A DNA stretch of 44,005 nt from an uncultured bacterium (GCA_903862465.1 CAIOYH010000027.1:1-44005); one strand, 5' to 3'. Counted from the stretch's first letter, positions 30,511-40,651 are shown. The notes: generated from the letters alone by a model not told the origin. Translations and numbers: made by a program.

Positions 30511-33045
30511 TCAGAACTTAGCCACCAACTTAATATTAAACAAGCGATTCGTCAACTCATTCGGCACCGCATATTGCCTATTGTTCACATCTTTTATCCA
30601 GAGATATGAAATCGTGTTCAAACGTCCGAACAAGTTAAACACCTCGCCCGAAATCCACAAGGATTTGATAAAATGGAAAGGATTCTTCTTGGATAAGATA
30701 GAGCTTTCGTCAATAATAGATTTCGAGAAACCTATATCCACCCTGAAATAGGAAGGCATACGCAGCGTATCCAAATAGCGTTTGTGTTCGGGCGGACCGA
30801 AAGGCAGCGGGCTTGAATACACCAAATTCAAATGGATTTTGAAGGTGGGCCAACGGGGGAAATGGTCTTGGAAAAACACATTCACATTCAGCAATTGGTC
30901 GGTAGGGCGGGGCACATAGCCTGTTTCGTGGCGCACACTGTCGGCTATCACAGCATTTTGGGTATAGCCGGCTTGTATCAAATTCCCGTTCTTATCATAA
31001 TAGCTCATATACGATTCCCCTTCAATCTTCTCGCGCGTCTGCATCAACGAAATCCCCAACCACGACTCATCGCCTTTCACAAACTCCCCATTAATTTTCA
31101 TGTCCAAGCCTGCGGCATATCCTTTGCCGTTGTTGTTCGCAAAATATTGGATTTTCACATTATCTATTTCGTAGGGATTCAGATGGTCGAGTATTTTATA
31201 ATATGCTTCCGCAACAAACTTAAACGGACGATTCCACAGTTTGAAATTCCAATCCGAACCCACCAAAAAATGTATGGATCGCTGTGCTTTCACATCCGTA
31301 TTAATCACCCCATCAAAACCCTTCATCTCTTTATAGAATGGCGGCTGATAATACATCCCGCTCGAAAATCGGAACACAATGTCGCGTTTCCAATGCGGTT
31401 TATACGAAAGCGTCAAACGTGGACTTACGCACAATTCATTATTCAAATCCCAATAGGTGGCTCTTGCGCCAACGGTGAGGGCGAGTTCAGCACTATCTAT
31501 ATCAAAGGTCCACGTGTTTTGCAAAAAAGCGTTGATGCGATTGCTTTGCACATAGTTCTTGCGTTTAACCACATCTTGCAAAAGAATCGGATTTTCGCCT
31601 TGCAATCCCGGATTGGTGTAGCCAACAGAATCGGGGTGATGCGGAATGGTGAAGCCTGATGAATCTATCATCTCCCATTCTTTCAGATTATCTTCAATGA
31701 TTTCGTGTTGATATTTCAATCCAAATTGCAGATAGCTTCTCTTTTTGGTATATCCGCCTTTCAATTCCGTACTCATCACCGTGGCATACAACTCATCGCG
31801 CGCATGTTGAAAATGGGTGCCAACGCCTAAAATCTCTTTCATATCGCCAAAATCTGCTTTGCCAAAGTCGGCTTCCAAGCGTCCGATTAAATACTGCCCG
31901 TTGATATCATAGCGTTGCGTTTCGTGGGTTTGATATCCCGAACTTATCCATTTCATAAACAAATTATCCGTCGGCTTATACGTAAAGGTAAGCGCACCCA
32001 AATAGGTGTTGATTTTGTCCAACTCTTCTCCTTCGAAGAATATCTTCAAGGCGTAGGACTCCTGCACGGTTCCAAACTGCGTTTCCCGCGATTCGGGAAT
32101 CACCAAATATTTGTTACGGGAATAATTTCCCAAGAAACTCACCTCAAGTTTTTTGCTTATCTGATAGGTGGTATATAACTGCACATCGGTAAACGAGGGT
32201 TTGTATTGACCTTTTGTCTGCAAAGCGTTCAACACATATTGATTTGATTTCTGACGAATGCCAAACAAAAAGGTGAACTTTTCATTCTTCGAAGCTGCTT
32301 CCAAATGCGCCGAAGCTCCAAGCAAACTCAGCATCACCGAACCTGCCAACTTTTTAGGTTTTTTATATTGAATATCCAAAACGGACGACATCTTGTCGCC
32401 ATATTTCGCATCAAATCCACCTGAAGAAAACAAAACGCCGGAGGTTAAATCCGAATTAGCGAAACTCAAACCTTCCTGCTGTCCCGAACGTTGCAACAAG
32501 GGGCGATAAATCTCCACATCATTCACATATACCAAGTTTTCATCAAAATTGCCACCCCTAACTGTGTATTGAGAACTAAGCTCATTGTTGGAATAGACCC
32601 CCAAGCTCGTTTTCTTCACCAACTCTTCAATACCACTTCCTGATGTGGACGGAATAAAATCTGCTTGTTTGATATCAATGCGTGTGATAACGGCTCGTTC
32701 ATCTTTTGCAATAAATTCAAATGTAGGAATAGTCGTCGAAATAGAAACAATTATTTGATTCATTTGTTTCTTTTCGCCGGGGGTCAATATAATAGTATGT
32801 GTAACTTTTTGATAACCGACAAACGAAAAACCTATAATGATATCTTGATTAGCAGGAACTGTAAGTTGATAGTTTCCGTTCTTGTCCGTAGTCGTACCTG
32901 CCGTTGTTCCTTGAATTGTTACATTCACGTATTCCAATGCTGCGAGTTTCTCGTTGGTAACACGCCCGTAAATGCTTGCTTTTTCCTGCGAGAATGCTTG
33001 GAATCCCAAAATGAGAAATAGTATGCAGAAGAGGTGTTTTTTCAT
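30511..33045 (-). CDS. TonB-dependent receptor with CarboxypepD_reg domain
   Basis: 844 aa. Signal peptide MKKHLFCILFLILGFQAFSQ; CarboxypepD_reg-like domain about 23-110 (ASIYGRVTNEKLAALEYVNV to GFSFVGYQKVTHTI); plug about 125-230 (SGSGIEELVKKTSLGVYSNN, YTVRGGNFDENLVYVNDVEIYRP, SSGGFDAKYGDKMSSVLDIQYK); the remainder is a beta-barrel ending in an aromatic C-terminal strand (FNIKLVAKF), typical for BAM-inserted outer-membrane proteins. No SusD is adjacent. The gene lies 8 nt after a small secreted CarboxypepD_reg protein on the same strand, so both are co-transcribed and may form one outer-membrane complex. Substrate unknown. Confidence 0.92.
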   Translation of the reverse strand: MKKHLFCILFLILGFQAFSQEKASIYGRVTNEKLAALEYVNVTIQGTTAGTTTDKNGNYQLTVPANQDIIIGFSFVGYQKVTHTIILTPGEKKQMNQIIVSISTTIPTFEFIAKDERAVITRIDIKQADFIPSTSGSGIEELVKKTSLGVYSNNELSSQYTVRGGNFDENLVYVNDVEIYRPLLQRSGQQEGLSFANSDLTSGVLFSSGGFDAKYGDKMSSVLDIQYKKPKKLAGSVMLSLLGASAHLEAASKNEKFTFLFGIRQKSNQYVLNALQTKGQYKPSFTDVQLYTTYQISKKLEVSFLGNYSRNKYLVIPESRETQFGTVQESYALKIFFEGEELDKINTYLGALTFTYKPTDNLFMKWISSGYQTHETQRYDINGQYLIGRLEADFGKADFGDMKEILGVGTHFQHARDELYATVMSTELKGGYTKKRSYLQFGLKYQHEIIEDNLKEWEMIDSSGFTIPHHPDSVGYTNPGLQGENPILLQDVVKRKNYVQSNRINAFLQNTWTFDIDSAELALTVGARATYWDLNNELCVSPRLTLSYKPHWKRDIVFRFSSGMYYQPPFYKEMKGFDGVINTDVKAQRSIHFLVGSDWNFKLWNRPFKFVAEAYYKILDHLNPYEIDNVKIQYFANNNGKGYAAGLDMKINGEFVKGDESWLGISLMQTREKIEGESYMSYYDKNGNLIQAGYTQNAVIADSVRHETGYVPRPTDQLLNVNVFFQDHFPRWPTFKIHLNLVYSSPLPFGPPEHKRYLDTLRMPSYFRVDIGFSKSIIDESSILSKKNPFHFIKSLWISGEVFNLFGRLNTISYLWIKDVNNRQYAVPNELTNRLFNIKLVAKF

Positions 33046-33053
33046 AGGATTGC

Positions 33054-33713
33054 TTATTCCTCTTGCTTTTTATTCTTAAACTTGCCGTCTTTCCATGCTT
33101 TGATAAACTGTGCCCAAGCCACCGGACTTAATAAATTGTTTACAGGATATTGCCCTGCGGTATATAATTGATTAACGTGATTGCCGATGGCATTCCTAAA
33201 ATTCATTGAAGCGTCCATGCCGCCAACATCCAATCGGATACGTTTCTTAATGTCTGCGATATTTTTATCGGCACGTGCCAATGCATCATCTTTTATCTGT
33301 AGGTCAACAAAGGCTTGCTTAAACTGTTCGTAGGTGGGCCATGGGTATATTACGGTTTCGTTCATGATAAGTGTATCGGCACTCATCACCTGAATCAATG
33401 AATACCGGCTCGACCGAATGGTGTCGGGAATTCGATAATAGGTGGTTTTGCATCCCAAAGCATTAAAAACAACAACATCGTTCTTGTGTGCCACAAACGA
33501 AAAGAAGCCATACAAATCTGTAATGGTTCCACGCCAAGAATCTTTAATAAAAATATTTACGAAGGGAATAGGTTTTAAGCTATCGGCAGAAACCACCACA
33601 CCCGAAAACTGAATCAGAGTAGAATCAGAAAGTTGAGCTGAAGCCTTTAAGGAATAAAGACACAGAATGAATATGAATATCTGAATAGGAATTAATAAAA
33701 GCTTTTTGCGCAT
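33054..33713 (-). CDS. Small secreted CarboxypepD_reg-like domain protein
   Basis: 219 aa. Signal peptide MRKKLLLIPIQIFIFILCLYSLKASAQ, then a single carboxypeptidase-regulatory-like beta-sandwich (about 36-115: IQFSGVVVSADSLKPIPFVN, GTITDLYGFFSFVAHKNDVV), then a helical C-terminal half (YEQFKQAFVDLQIKDDALARADKNIADIKKRIR) with a lysine-rich end. The same N-terminal domain heads the TonB receptor that follows 8 nt later, hinting at partnership or mutual docking. An in-frame ATG seven codons upstream (33734) is possible, but the signal peptide fits better from 33713. Function unknown. Confidence 0.8.
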   Translation of the reverse strand: MRKKLLLIPIQIFIFILCLYSLKASAQLSDSTLIQFSGVVVSADSLKPIPFVNIFIKDSWRGTITDLYGFFSFVAHKNDVVVFNALGCKTTYYRIPDTIRSSRYSLIQVMSADTLIMNETVIYPWPTYEQFKQAFVDLQIKDDALARADKNIADIKKRIRLDVGGMDASMNFRNAIGNHVNQLYTAGQYPVNNLLSPVAWAQFIKAWKDGKFKNKKQEE

Positions 33714-33828
33714 TTTAAGGTATTTGTTCAGCAAAAATCCGAATAATAAATTTATAGTAAAGGTTATTTTTGAAAAATAAACGCCTTATGTAGAAAATTA
33801 TTTTAATTCCGACAGAAATAAAATAAAA

Positions 33829-33855
33829 ATGCTGTCACACCATGTGCAACAGCAT
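33829..33855 (-). terminator. Probable terminator downstream of rpmB
   Basis: ATGCTGT (33829-33835) pairs with ACAGCAT (33849-33855), and the interior CACA/TGTG adds a second stem. The AT-rich left flank provides a U-rich tail for leftward transcripts. It lies 22 nt after the rpmB stop codon. Confidence 0.65.
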
Positions 33856-33877
33856 GAATAATTTTATTACAAAACTC

Positions 33878-34117
33878 TTATTTCGTTAGGAAGCCTTTTG
33901 CGCGAGCTTTTTTCATAGTTGCACTAATACCATTTTTATCTATGGTACGTAGAGCCGCAACACAAACTTTCAGGGTAATCCATTTGTTTTCTTCGGGTAT
34001 GAAGAATCTTTTTGTTTGCAGATTCGGAACAAAAGTCCGTTTTGTTTTGATGTTTGAGTGCGACACGTTGTTTCCAACCATCACTTTTTTTCCTGTTATT
34101 TCACAAATTCTAGACAT
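33878..34117 (-). CDS. rpmB: 50S ribosomal protein L28
   Basis: 79 aa, full length for L28. It starts MSRICEITGKKVMVGNNVSHSNIKTKRTF and contains VPNLQTKRFFIPEENKWITLKV and the C-terminal TIDKNGISATMKKARAKGF. Only one Cys remains of the pairs found in zinc-binding L28 forms, so this is a zinc-free type. In many Bacteroidota rpmB is followed by rpmG (L33) and a small DUF4295 gene; here it stands alone with its own promoter and terminator. Confidence 0.97.
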   Translation of the reverse strand: MSRICEITGKKVMVGNNVSHSNIKTKRTFVPNLQTKRFFIPEENKWITLKVCVAALRTIDKNGISATMKKARAKGFLTK

Positions 34118-34159
34118 TGTAATATATATTGCTTAATGATACTTTTTTAAAATCGGCTG

Positions 34160-34167
34160 CAAAGGTC
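34160..34167 (-). promoter_or_regulatory. Probable -7 promoter box of rpmB
   Basis: GACCTTTG on the minus strand differs from TAnnTTTG at one position. The following CAGCCGA is identical to the sequence after the ribBA promoter box. It lies 42 nt upstream of the rpmB ATG. Confidence 0.45.
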
Positions 34168-34221
34168 TGCATAATTTTCGAGACTACAAAAAAAGATTGA
34201 GAAAAAGATTGAGAAAAAGAT

Positions 34222-34229
34222 TAATTTTG
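34222..34229 (+). promoter_or_regulatory. -7 promoter box of the type IX cargo cluster
   Basis: TAATTTTG (TAnnTTTG) followed by CGGC. TTG at 34197-34199 could be the -33 element, although the 22-nt spacing is slightly long. GATTGAGAAAAA is repeated three times directly before it. The leader to 34339 would be about 105 nt. Confidence 0.6.
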
Positions 34230-34338
34230 CGGCAAAAATAATAATTTTATTCCATCAAGCAACCTTTTAGCTAAAACAATTGTCCTACATTGGTAACAAA
34301 TATAAAAACTAGTAAAAATTAATAAATAGATATTACAT

Positions 34339-37300
34339 ATGAAAAAAACTCTAATTTTCTTATTGTTTGTTGTGTTGGCATTATTTGCTAAATCCCAAAC
34401 ATTTACAATTAACACCCAAGGAATTGTTTCGTCATGCACGGGCGATTTATACGATAGTGGTGGTACTGGTGGTAATTATGGTGATAATGAAAATTACATT
34501 CAAACCTATCACTCCACCGATTTAGTGAACACACACATGAGAATCACGTTCCATATTTTCGCTGCTGAGCCAGGTGATACATTAATTGTTTATGATGGGC
34601 CAAATATTACATCACCCGTGATAGGCAAATACAATAATAATAATATGCCTCCCCCTTCTGTAGATGCAACCATTTACAATTCATCGGGCGATATAACGTT
34701 TCAGTTTAAATCAAATGCATCACTGAATGCATCAGGATGGTTTTGTTCTTTAATATGTTATATCCCTTGCCAAACTATTTTGGCAACATTAAATCCTTTT
34801 ATGACCATCCCACCACCAAATGACAGCAATTATATAGATATCTGCATAGGAGACTCCATTAAATTTGTCGCCACTGGTTCTGGACCAAATGCATTTCCGC
34901 AAGCAGGAGTTTTATATCAACAGGATAGCACCAACGTAACGTATGATTGGGATTTTGGTGATGGAACTACAGGCATAGGTCAAACTGTAACTAAATTATA
35001 TAATTTTGCCCGAGGATATGACATTATATTAAATGTAACTGACATTCATAACTGTACCAATATAAATTCACTTGGAACAAGAGTACGCATCTCGCGAAAT
35101 CCATTCGGAGTAGTGCATCCTGTGCCTGATTTATGTTCTTCTGATGATACTACGTATGTTACAATTGGATATAATTCTCAATCAGTAATAGTAATCGAAC
35201 CAATTGAATCAAATCAAATTTCAACACAGCGTTTCGACAGCACCATGTTTATTCCTGATGGAGGTATATGTGTTCCCAATTGTTATAATACCAATGTTAC
35301 CTTCAATAGTTTCTTGCCTGGACAAACCATTACAAGTGCTGCTGATATACTTTCCGTTACAATGGATATTGAACACTCTTTTGCTGGAGACCTTGGGTTT
35401 ACGCTTATTTGTCCAAATGGTACGTCTTTGGTTCTTGACCCTAATGACCACTCCGGTGGTGCATTCTTAGGAATACCAAATGAAAGTGATGGCTCTCCTA
35501 CATGTGCTGCATCGGCTAATCCGCCAGGTACGGGTTGGGTTTATGGATGGTCAACAGTTTACGCTCAACAAGGTTCAATGGTTTCTTTAGAGGTTGGAGC
35601 TTCACCTATTCCGGCAACGGATACCATAAATCATACAAACTATTTAACTCCTTCAAATCCATTTTCAGGACTAATAGGGTGCCCTTTAAATGGCACATGG
35701 AATCTTCAAATTTGTGACGACTGGGCTTCTGATAACGGATATATTTTCTGGTGGGAATTAAATCTTAGCCCCAATCTTTTACCATCCGCCTGGTCGTATA
35801 GTGTGCCTATTGATACAACATATTGGTCAGGCTCATTTTTCACTGTTATTAATGATAGTACCATTAGGATTGTTCCCGATTCAGGGGGGATTTTTCAATA
35901 TACTGTTACAGTTGTTGATGCTTTTGGATGTTCTTACGATACTACACTAAACATTGAAGTTGTGAAAACACCTGATTTTAATCTTGGTCATGATACAGTT
36001 TTCTGCGAAAACCAAGTTCCTTATATTTTGAATGCAGGTCCAGGTAATGCTTATAATTGGTCAACAGGAGCTATTGTTGATAGTTTGTCTGTATCCACAA
36101 CAGGTCAGTATTGGGTTACAGTAACAAATTCGAATATCGCAAATACACTGCAATGCCGACATGCAGATACTGTGTCGGTTACGGTCAATAATATACCGAC
36201 CTCGTTATTTACTGTTACAACTCCAATTTGTCCGGGTGGGTACACCGTGGTGAATTATACGGGTAATGGAATTCCATCAGCCACCTATACATGGAACTTT
36301 GATGGGGGAGTAGCCACTCCATCGGGTGGCTTAGAAAACTACCATGTGAGTTGGGCAACACAAGGGGTTCATACCATTACCCTAACTGTAACACAGAATA
36401 ATTGCGTTTCTACTACAACTACGCTCACTGTTTCGACAAGCAATCTTTCATCTGTTGCTTCGACTACATCCAATGCGTCTTGTTATGGATTCACGGATGG
36501 TAGTGCAACGGTTGCTCCAGTCAATGGCTTAACACCATACACCTATCATTGGAATACTATACCTGCTCAGAACACTCAAAATGCTTCAAACCTGGCAAAC
36601 GGAAACTATATTGTTACAGTTACTGATAATGGGAATTGTATTACAATAGATACTGTGACCATAACCCAACCGACCGTATTGGTTTCAAGTTTGACTGACA
36701 TTAATAGTGCTTTATGCTTTGGTGCAAGCAGTGGAAGTGCCACTGCAACAGCAGCAGGCGGTACTCCATCCTATACCTATAATTGGTCGGGAGGAACTTC
36801 TTCCGGTAATGGTGTTACAGGTTTGAGCCTAGGAAGCTATACGGTTACCGTTTCGGACAGTCATACTTGTGATACGGTGCTTTCCTTTACAATTGGACAA
36901 CCTCCTCAACTAACCTTACATTTAGATAGTTTGAACGAAACTTGTATTGGAGCTTGCGATGGTAAGATTACAGCCACTGTAGGTGGAGGAATACTTCCTT
37001 ATACGTATCATTGGAGTACTAGCACTTCTACAACAAACGTTGATAATAATTTATGTGCAGGAAGTTATTCGTTGACTGTTACGGATTCTAACAATTGCTC
37101 TATCAATGACCAGATGGATATTATTACCGTTAATATTTTATTTGCAAATGCAATCGTAGATTCTGTTCACAGTGCATACCAATTACCAGTAATCTTCACG
37201 AGCACTTCCAATGCTTATTCTTATCTATGGGATTTTGGCGATGGTCATACATCGAATGTTCAAAATCCTACGAATACTTACGATTCTCCAGGAACCTATT

Positions 37301-37656
37301 CAGTCACTTTAACAGTGAATAGCGGACCTCCAAGTAATTGTGTTGACGTTACTACAATTATCATCACAATATATATTCCATCTACTATACAAATTCCTAA
37401 TATCATCACCCCGAATGGTGATGGATTTAATGATGTGTTTAAAGTTGTATCAAAAGGCTTAGGCACTGAAGAAATGAACATCTACAATAGATGGGGCAAG
37501 AAAGTATTTACATGGAGTGAGGTAGGCGGTACATGGGATGGAAAAGATGGAAGTAGAGAGTACTCTGATGGCGTGTATTTTTATATATTAAAAGCAGACG
37601 GAGCTGGTGACGGAAAACATTACGATGTTCATGGAACAGTTACGGTTTTGAAATAA
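34339..37656 (+). CDS. Giant type IX secreted protein: CUB, PKD, P-domain, SprB repeats, CHU_C tail
   Basis: 1105 aa. Signal peptide MKKTLIFLLFVVLALFAKSQ. Order: CUB-like domain about 30-145 (GNYGDNENYIQTYHS to DTLIVYDGPN to ITFQFKSNAS); a PKD domain near 200-255 (YDWDFGDGTTG); a proprotein convertase P-domain-like region about 310-490 (ILSVTMDIEHSFAGDLGFTL to PLNGTWNLQICDDWASDNG); PKD-like YTWNFDGG near 650; three SprB-type repeats about 705-925 (NASCYGFTDGSATV, ALCFGASSGSATA, ETCIGACDGKITA); PKD YLWDFGDGHTS; and a C-terminal type-B sorting domain (about 1015-1105) with TPNGDGFND and YNRWGKKVF. It would be secreted by the type IX system and attached to the cell surface as an adhesin or gliding-associated protein. 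The convertase P-domain comes without a protease domain. Confidence 0.92.
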   Translation: MKKTLIFLLFVVLALFAKSQTFTINTQGIVSSCTGDLYDSGGTGGNYGDNENYIQTYHSTDLVNTHMRITFHIFAAEPGDTLIVYDGPNITSPVIGKYNNNNMPPPSVDATIYNSSGDITFQFKSNASLNASGWFCSLICYIPCQTILATLNPFMTIPPPNDSNYIDICIGDSIKFVATGSGPNAFPQAGVLYQQDSTNVTYDWDFGDGTTGIGQTVTKLYNFARGYDIILNVTDIHNCTNINSLGTRVRISRNPFGVVHPVPDLCSSDDTTYVTIGYNSQSVIVIEPIESNQISTQRFDSTMFIPDGGICVPNCYNTNVTFNSFLPGQTITSAADILSVTMDIEHSFAGDLGFTLICPNGTSLVLDPNDHSGGAFLGIPNESDGSPTCAASANPPGTGWVYGWSTVYAQQGSMVSLEVGASPIPATDTINHTNYLTPSNPFSGLIGCPLNGTWNLQICDDWASDNGYIFWWELNLSPNLLPSAWSYSVPIDTTYWSGSFFTVINDSTIRIVPDSGGIFQYTVTVVDAFGCSYDTTLNIEVVKTPDFNLGHDTVFCENQVPYILNAGPGNAYNWSTGAIVDSLSVSTTGQYWVTVTNSNIANTLQCRHADTVSVTVNNIPTSLFTVTTPICPGGYTVVNYTGNGIPSATYTWNFDGGVATPSGGLENYHVSWATQGVHTITLTVTQNNCVSTTTTLTVSTSNLSSVASTTSNASCYGFTDGSATVAPVNGLTPYTYHWNTIPAQNTQNASNLANGNYIVTVTDNGNCITIDTVTITQPTVLVSSLTDINSALCFGASSGSATATAAGGTPSYTYNWSGGTSSGNGVTGLSLGSYTVTVSDSHTCDTVLSFTIGQPPQLTLHLDSLNETCIGACDGKITATVGGGILPYTYHWSTSTSTTNVDNNLCAGSYSLTVTDSNNCSINDQMDIITVNILFANAIVDSVHSAYQLPVIFTSTSNAYSYLWDFGDGHTSNVQNPTNTYDSPGTYSVTLTVNSGPPSNCVDVTTIIITIYIPSTIQIPNIITPNGDGFNDVFKVVSKGLGTEEMNIYNRWGKKVFTWSEVGGTWDGKDGSREYSDGVYFYILKADGAGDGKHYDVHGTVTVLK

Positions 37657-37683
37657 AGAAAAAACATTCAAATCTCGAAAATT

Positions 37684-40626
37684 ATGAAGAATATTAAATA
37701 TTTGATTTCAGTATTGATTTTTAGTATTCTTTTAAGCAATGCTGTTGTTGGACAGATTTCTTTGACCTTTTCAGTTGATACCAATTATATATGTAATGGA
37801 AATGGTTGTTCATATAGCGGTCCTACTATTCTCATAAATGAAGTAATGTTAACACCATCCACAGGAGATGGCTCTATTTTTGATTCGGATAATACACGAA
37901 GAGGTGAGTGGATTGAACTTTATAACCCCGATAACTGTAAACCTGCTGATGTTTCTTGCTTTTATCTTGGCAACAATGCGCCGGACATTGCTAATTACGG
38001 TGGCGGTTATAGGATACCCGACCATACTATTGTTCCGGCAGGCGGTTTCTTAGTTATTAGGGGAACGAACGCTACGCCTGTTCCTGCAAACCTGCTCGTT
38101 CAAAATGGGGGTAATACGCTTGAATTTCTTGTTGACAATTTATTAGGGAACGTTTGTTTAGAATCCGGAGCTAATCGTTTATGGTTTCCAAATGCAGGAG
38201 GTTGGTTTGCTTTTTATGATAGAAATGGCGTTCCACAAGATGCAATATCTTGGTGCAGCCAAACCAATTCTTGTTTGTCGTGCAGCCCTTGTATAGCAAC
38301 TTGTACTGGTTGTTCTATGGTTGCTTCTCTTCCATCTTATGATGCTGTTCCTGCAAATTTAAAGACATATATTACAAGTCTTAACCCTGCTAATTATATG
38401 GGTTCTTCATGGAGAAGAATTCCTGATGGAGGACCTTGGAGTAATGCAGCTGCGAGTCCTACAATTGGGAATTGTAATAGTATTTGTAACCCGATGGCTA
38501 GCATTACGTGCAATGGAGTTGCTATAGTAAATCCTACAGGGGGAACACCTCCATATTCTTATATGTGGAACGACCCTCAAGCCTCGCTTGTTGATTCTGC
38601 TTTTGGTCTTTGCGAAGGGTATTATACCGTAACTGTTACCGATGCTAATAGTTTACAAACAATAGATAGCGTATATATTCCGAATTTCAAACCGCAGGCT
38701 GTATTCACTACGGTGGCTCCTGTTTGCTTAGATGCAAATTCAATAAATTTATCATCTTATGCAACTCCAATTGGTGGCATTTTTTCGGGAGCGGGTGTTA
38801 CGGATTCTACCTTTAATCCTCTAGCAGGCGGTGTGGGTGACCATTTGATTTTATACGATTATGCTGATGAGCATGCTTGCACAGATTCCGCAACAACAAC
38901 CATTAAAGTGAATGGGATTCCTACATCTACTTTCACTGTAGTTTCACCCATTTGTGCTATGGGTAACTCAACAATAAATTATACAGGTAACGGCTTGGCT
39001 TCTGCTACTTATACATGGGATTTTGATGGCGGAACTGCCACACCCATTGGTGGCTTGCAAAATTATCATGTTTCTTGGTTCACCGAGGGGACCTACACGA
39101 TATCGTTGATTGTAACACAAAACAACTGTGTATCTAGCATAACTTCTCATACCATAGTAATAAGCAATCTCCAACTCAATGCAACAACAACGGCAAACGT
39201 TTCTTGCTATAGCTTCGCCAATGGAACTGCAACTGTGGCTCCTTTAAACGGATTACCACCTTATTCATATCATTGGAGCACTTTGCCGGTTCAAGACACT
39301 CAAAACATAACAAATTTACCTCCGGGAATATATTTTGTTACTGTTACAGACAGTTTGAATTGCACTGCTTTTGATACTGTTACTGTGACACAACCTACTC
39401 TTTTGATTTCAAGTATTACATCTACACAAGATGCAACTTGCCATGGATTGAATAATGGAAGTGCCACTGCAAGTGCTTCCGAAGGAACATCATCTTACAC
39501 GTATAATTGGTCAGGCGGAATACCAAATGGTGGGTCGGTGACAGGATTAGTTGCAGGAAACTACACAATTACTGTTTCTGATAGTCATGCTTGCGACACC
39601 GTACTTTCTTTTACCATTAATCAACCTACTGCTCTCACTTCATCGATAACCACCACCCATGATGTGATTTGCTATAATGACACCACGGGAGCAGCTAGTG
39701 TATCAGCAAATAATGCATCACCCCCCTACATTTACGCTTGGTCGGGAGGCAATCCAAATGGAGATACTGTCACAGGTTTACAATCAGGAACTTATTTCGT
39801 TACTGTTTCTGATAGCCATACATGTGACACGGTGCTTACCTTTCAAATTAATAATGGTCCACAAATATTTTTGACATTATTGGCAGATAACGAAGTTTGT
39901 CCCGGTAGTTGCGACGGTTCAATTTTGATAACAACCTTAAATGGTGCAACATTGCCTTACAGTTATCTTTGGAGCAATAGTGCAACTACAAATACTATAA
40001 GCCAATTATGCAATGGAGACTTCACTTTAACCATAACAGACTCCAATCATTGTAAGGCTTCAGCCCAAGCACACGTTGGTACTGATATCAGCGCCAATGC
40101 AAATGGATATGCTAACCCCAATAACTTTCCAACAGGTACACTCGTAAATTTTTATTATACCGGAGATACCGCAAATGTTACTTCTTATACATGGCAATTT
40201 GGTGATGGCGGCACTGCAAATGGACAATTTCCTATACACACCTACGAGATTCCGGATGGCGTAAACGTTTTTACGTATCATGATACCCTGACAATTACTT
40301 TCGGGACCTGCGCCGATGTGTTTATTTTTGATGTAATTGTTTATCGTCCATCTACCATTTTTATACCCAATATTATTACGCCAAACGGTGATGGGTTCAA
40401 TGATGCATTTAGAGTGAAATCCGAAGGATTAGGCATGGAGGAAATGCTTATTTACAACAGATGGGGCAAGAAAGTCTTTACTTGGAGTCAGGTTGGTGGC
40501 AGTTGGGATGGAACGGACGGAAATAGAGAGTTTTCAGATGGCGTTTATTTTTATATTTTTAAAGCAGATGGCGAAGGCGACGGAAAACACTATGATATGC
40601 ATGGAACGGTCACTGTTTTGAAATAA
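37684..40626 (+). CDS. Giant type IX secreted protein: lamin-tail domain, SprB repeats, CHU_C tail
   Basis: 980 aa. Signal peptide MKNIKYLISVLIFSILLSNAVVGQ. A lamin-tail (LTD) domain spans about 45-190 (ILINEVMLTPSTGDGSIFDS, GEWIELYNPDN, VPAGGFLVIRG, FYDRNGVPQDAISWC), followed by a short Cys-rich loop (CLSCSPCIATCTGC). Then come a PKD-like block (YTWDFDGG), several SprB-type repeats (NVSCYSFANGTATV, ATCHGLNNGSATA, VICYNDTTGAASV, EVCPGSCDGSILI), a PKD unit (YTWQFGDGGTA) and the type-B sorting domain with TPNGDGFND. The gap to the preceding gene is only 27 nt, so they are co-transcribed. Expected location is the cell surface. LTD domains in bacterial secreted proteins often accompany nucleases or adhesins; no nuclease is present here. 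Confidence 0.92.
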   Translation: MKNIKYLISVLIFSILLSNAVVGQISLTFSVDTNYICNGNGCSYSGPTILINEVMLTPSTGDGSIFDSDNTRRGEWIELYNPDNCKPADVSCFYLGNNAPDIANYGGGYRIPDHTIVPAGGFLVIRGTNATPVPANLLVQNGGNTLEFLVDNLLGNVCLESGANRLWFPNAGGWFAFYDRNGVPQDAISWCSQTNSCLSCSPCIATCTGCSMVASLPSYDAVPANLKTYITSLNPANYMGSSWRRIPDGGPWSNAAASPTIGNCNSICNPMASITCNGVAIVNPTGGTPPYSYMWNDPQASLVDSAFGLCEGYYTVTVTDANSLQTIDSVYIPNFKPQAVFTTVAPVCLDANSINLSSYATPIGGIFSGAGVTDSTFNPLAGGVGDHLILYDYADEHACTDSATTTIKVNGIPTSTFTVVSPICAMGNSTINYTGNGLASATYTWDFDGGTATPIGGLQNYHVSWFTEGTYTISLIVTQNNCVSSITSHTIVISNLQLNATTTANVSCYSFANGTATVAPLNGLPPYSYHWSTLPVQDTQNITNLPPGIYFVTVTDSLNCTAFDTVTVTQPTLLISSITSTQDATCHGLNNGSATASASEGTSSYTYNWSGGIPNGGSVTGLVAGNYTITVSDSHACDTVLSFTINQPTALTSSITTTHDVICYNDTTGAASVSANNASPPYIYAWSGGNPNGDTVTGLQSGTYFVTVSDSHTCDTVLTFQINNGPQIFLTLLADNEVCPGSCDGSILITTLNGATLPYSYLWSNSATTNTISQLCNGDFTLTITDSNHCKASAQAHVGTDISANANGYANPNNFPTGTLVNFYYTGDTANVTSYTWQFGDGGTANGQFPIHTYEIPDGVNVFTYHDTLTITFGTCADVFIFDVIVYRPSTIFIPNIITPNGDGFNDAFRVKSEGLGMEEMLIYNRWGKKVFTWSQVGGSWDGTDGNREFSDGVYFYIFKADGEGDGKHYDMHGTVTVLK

Positions 40627-40651
40627 TCTTAGATAATATAAAAAATAAATG

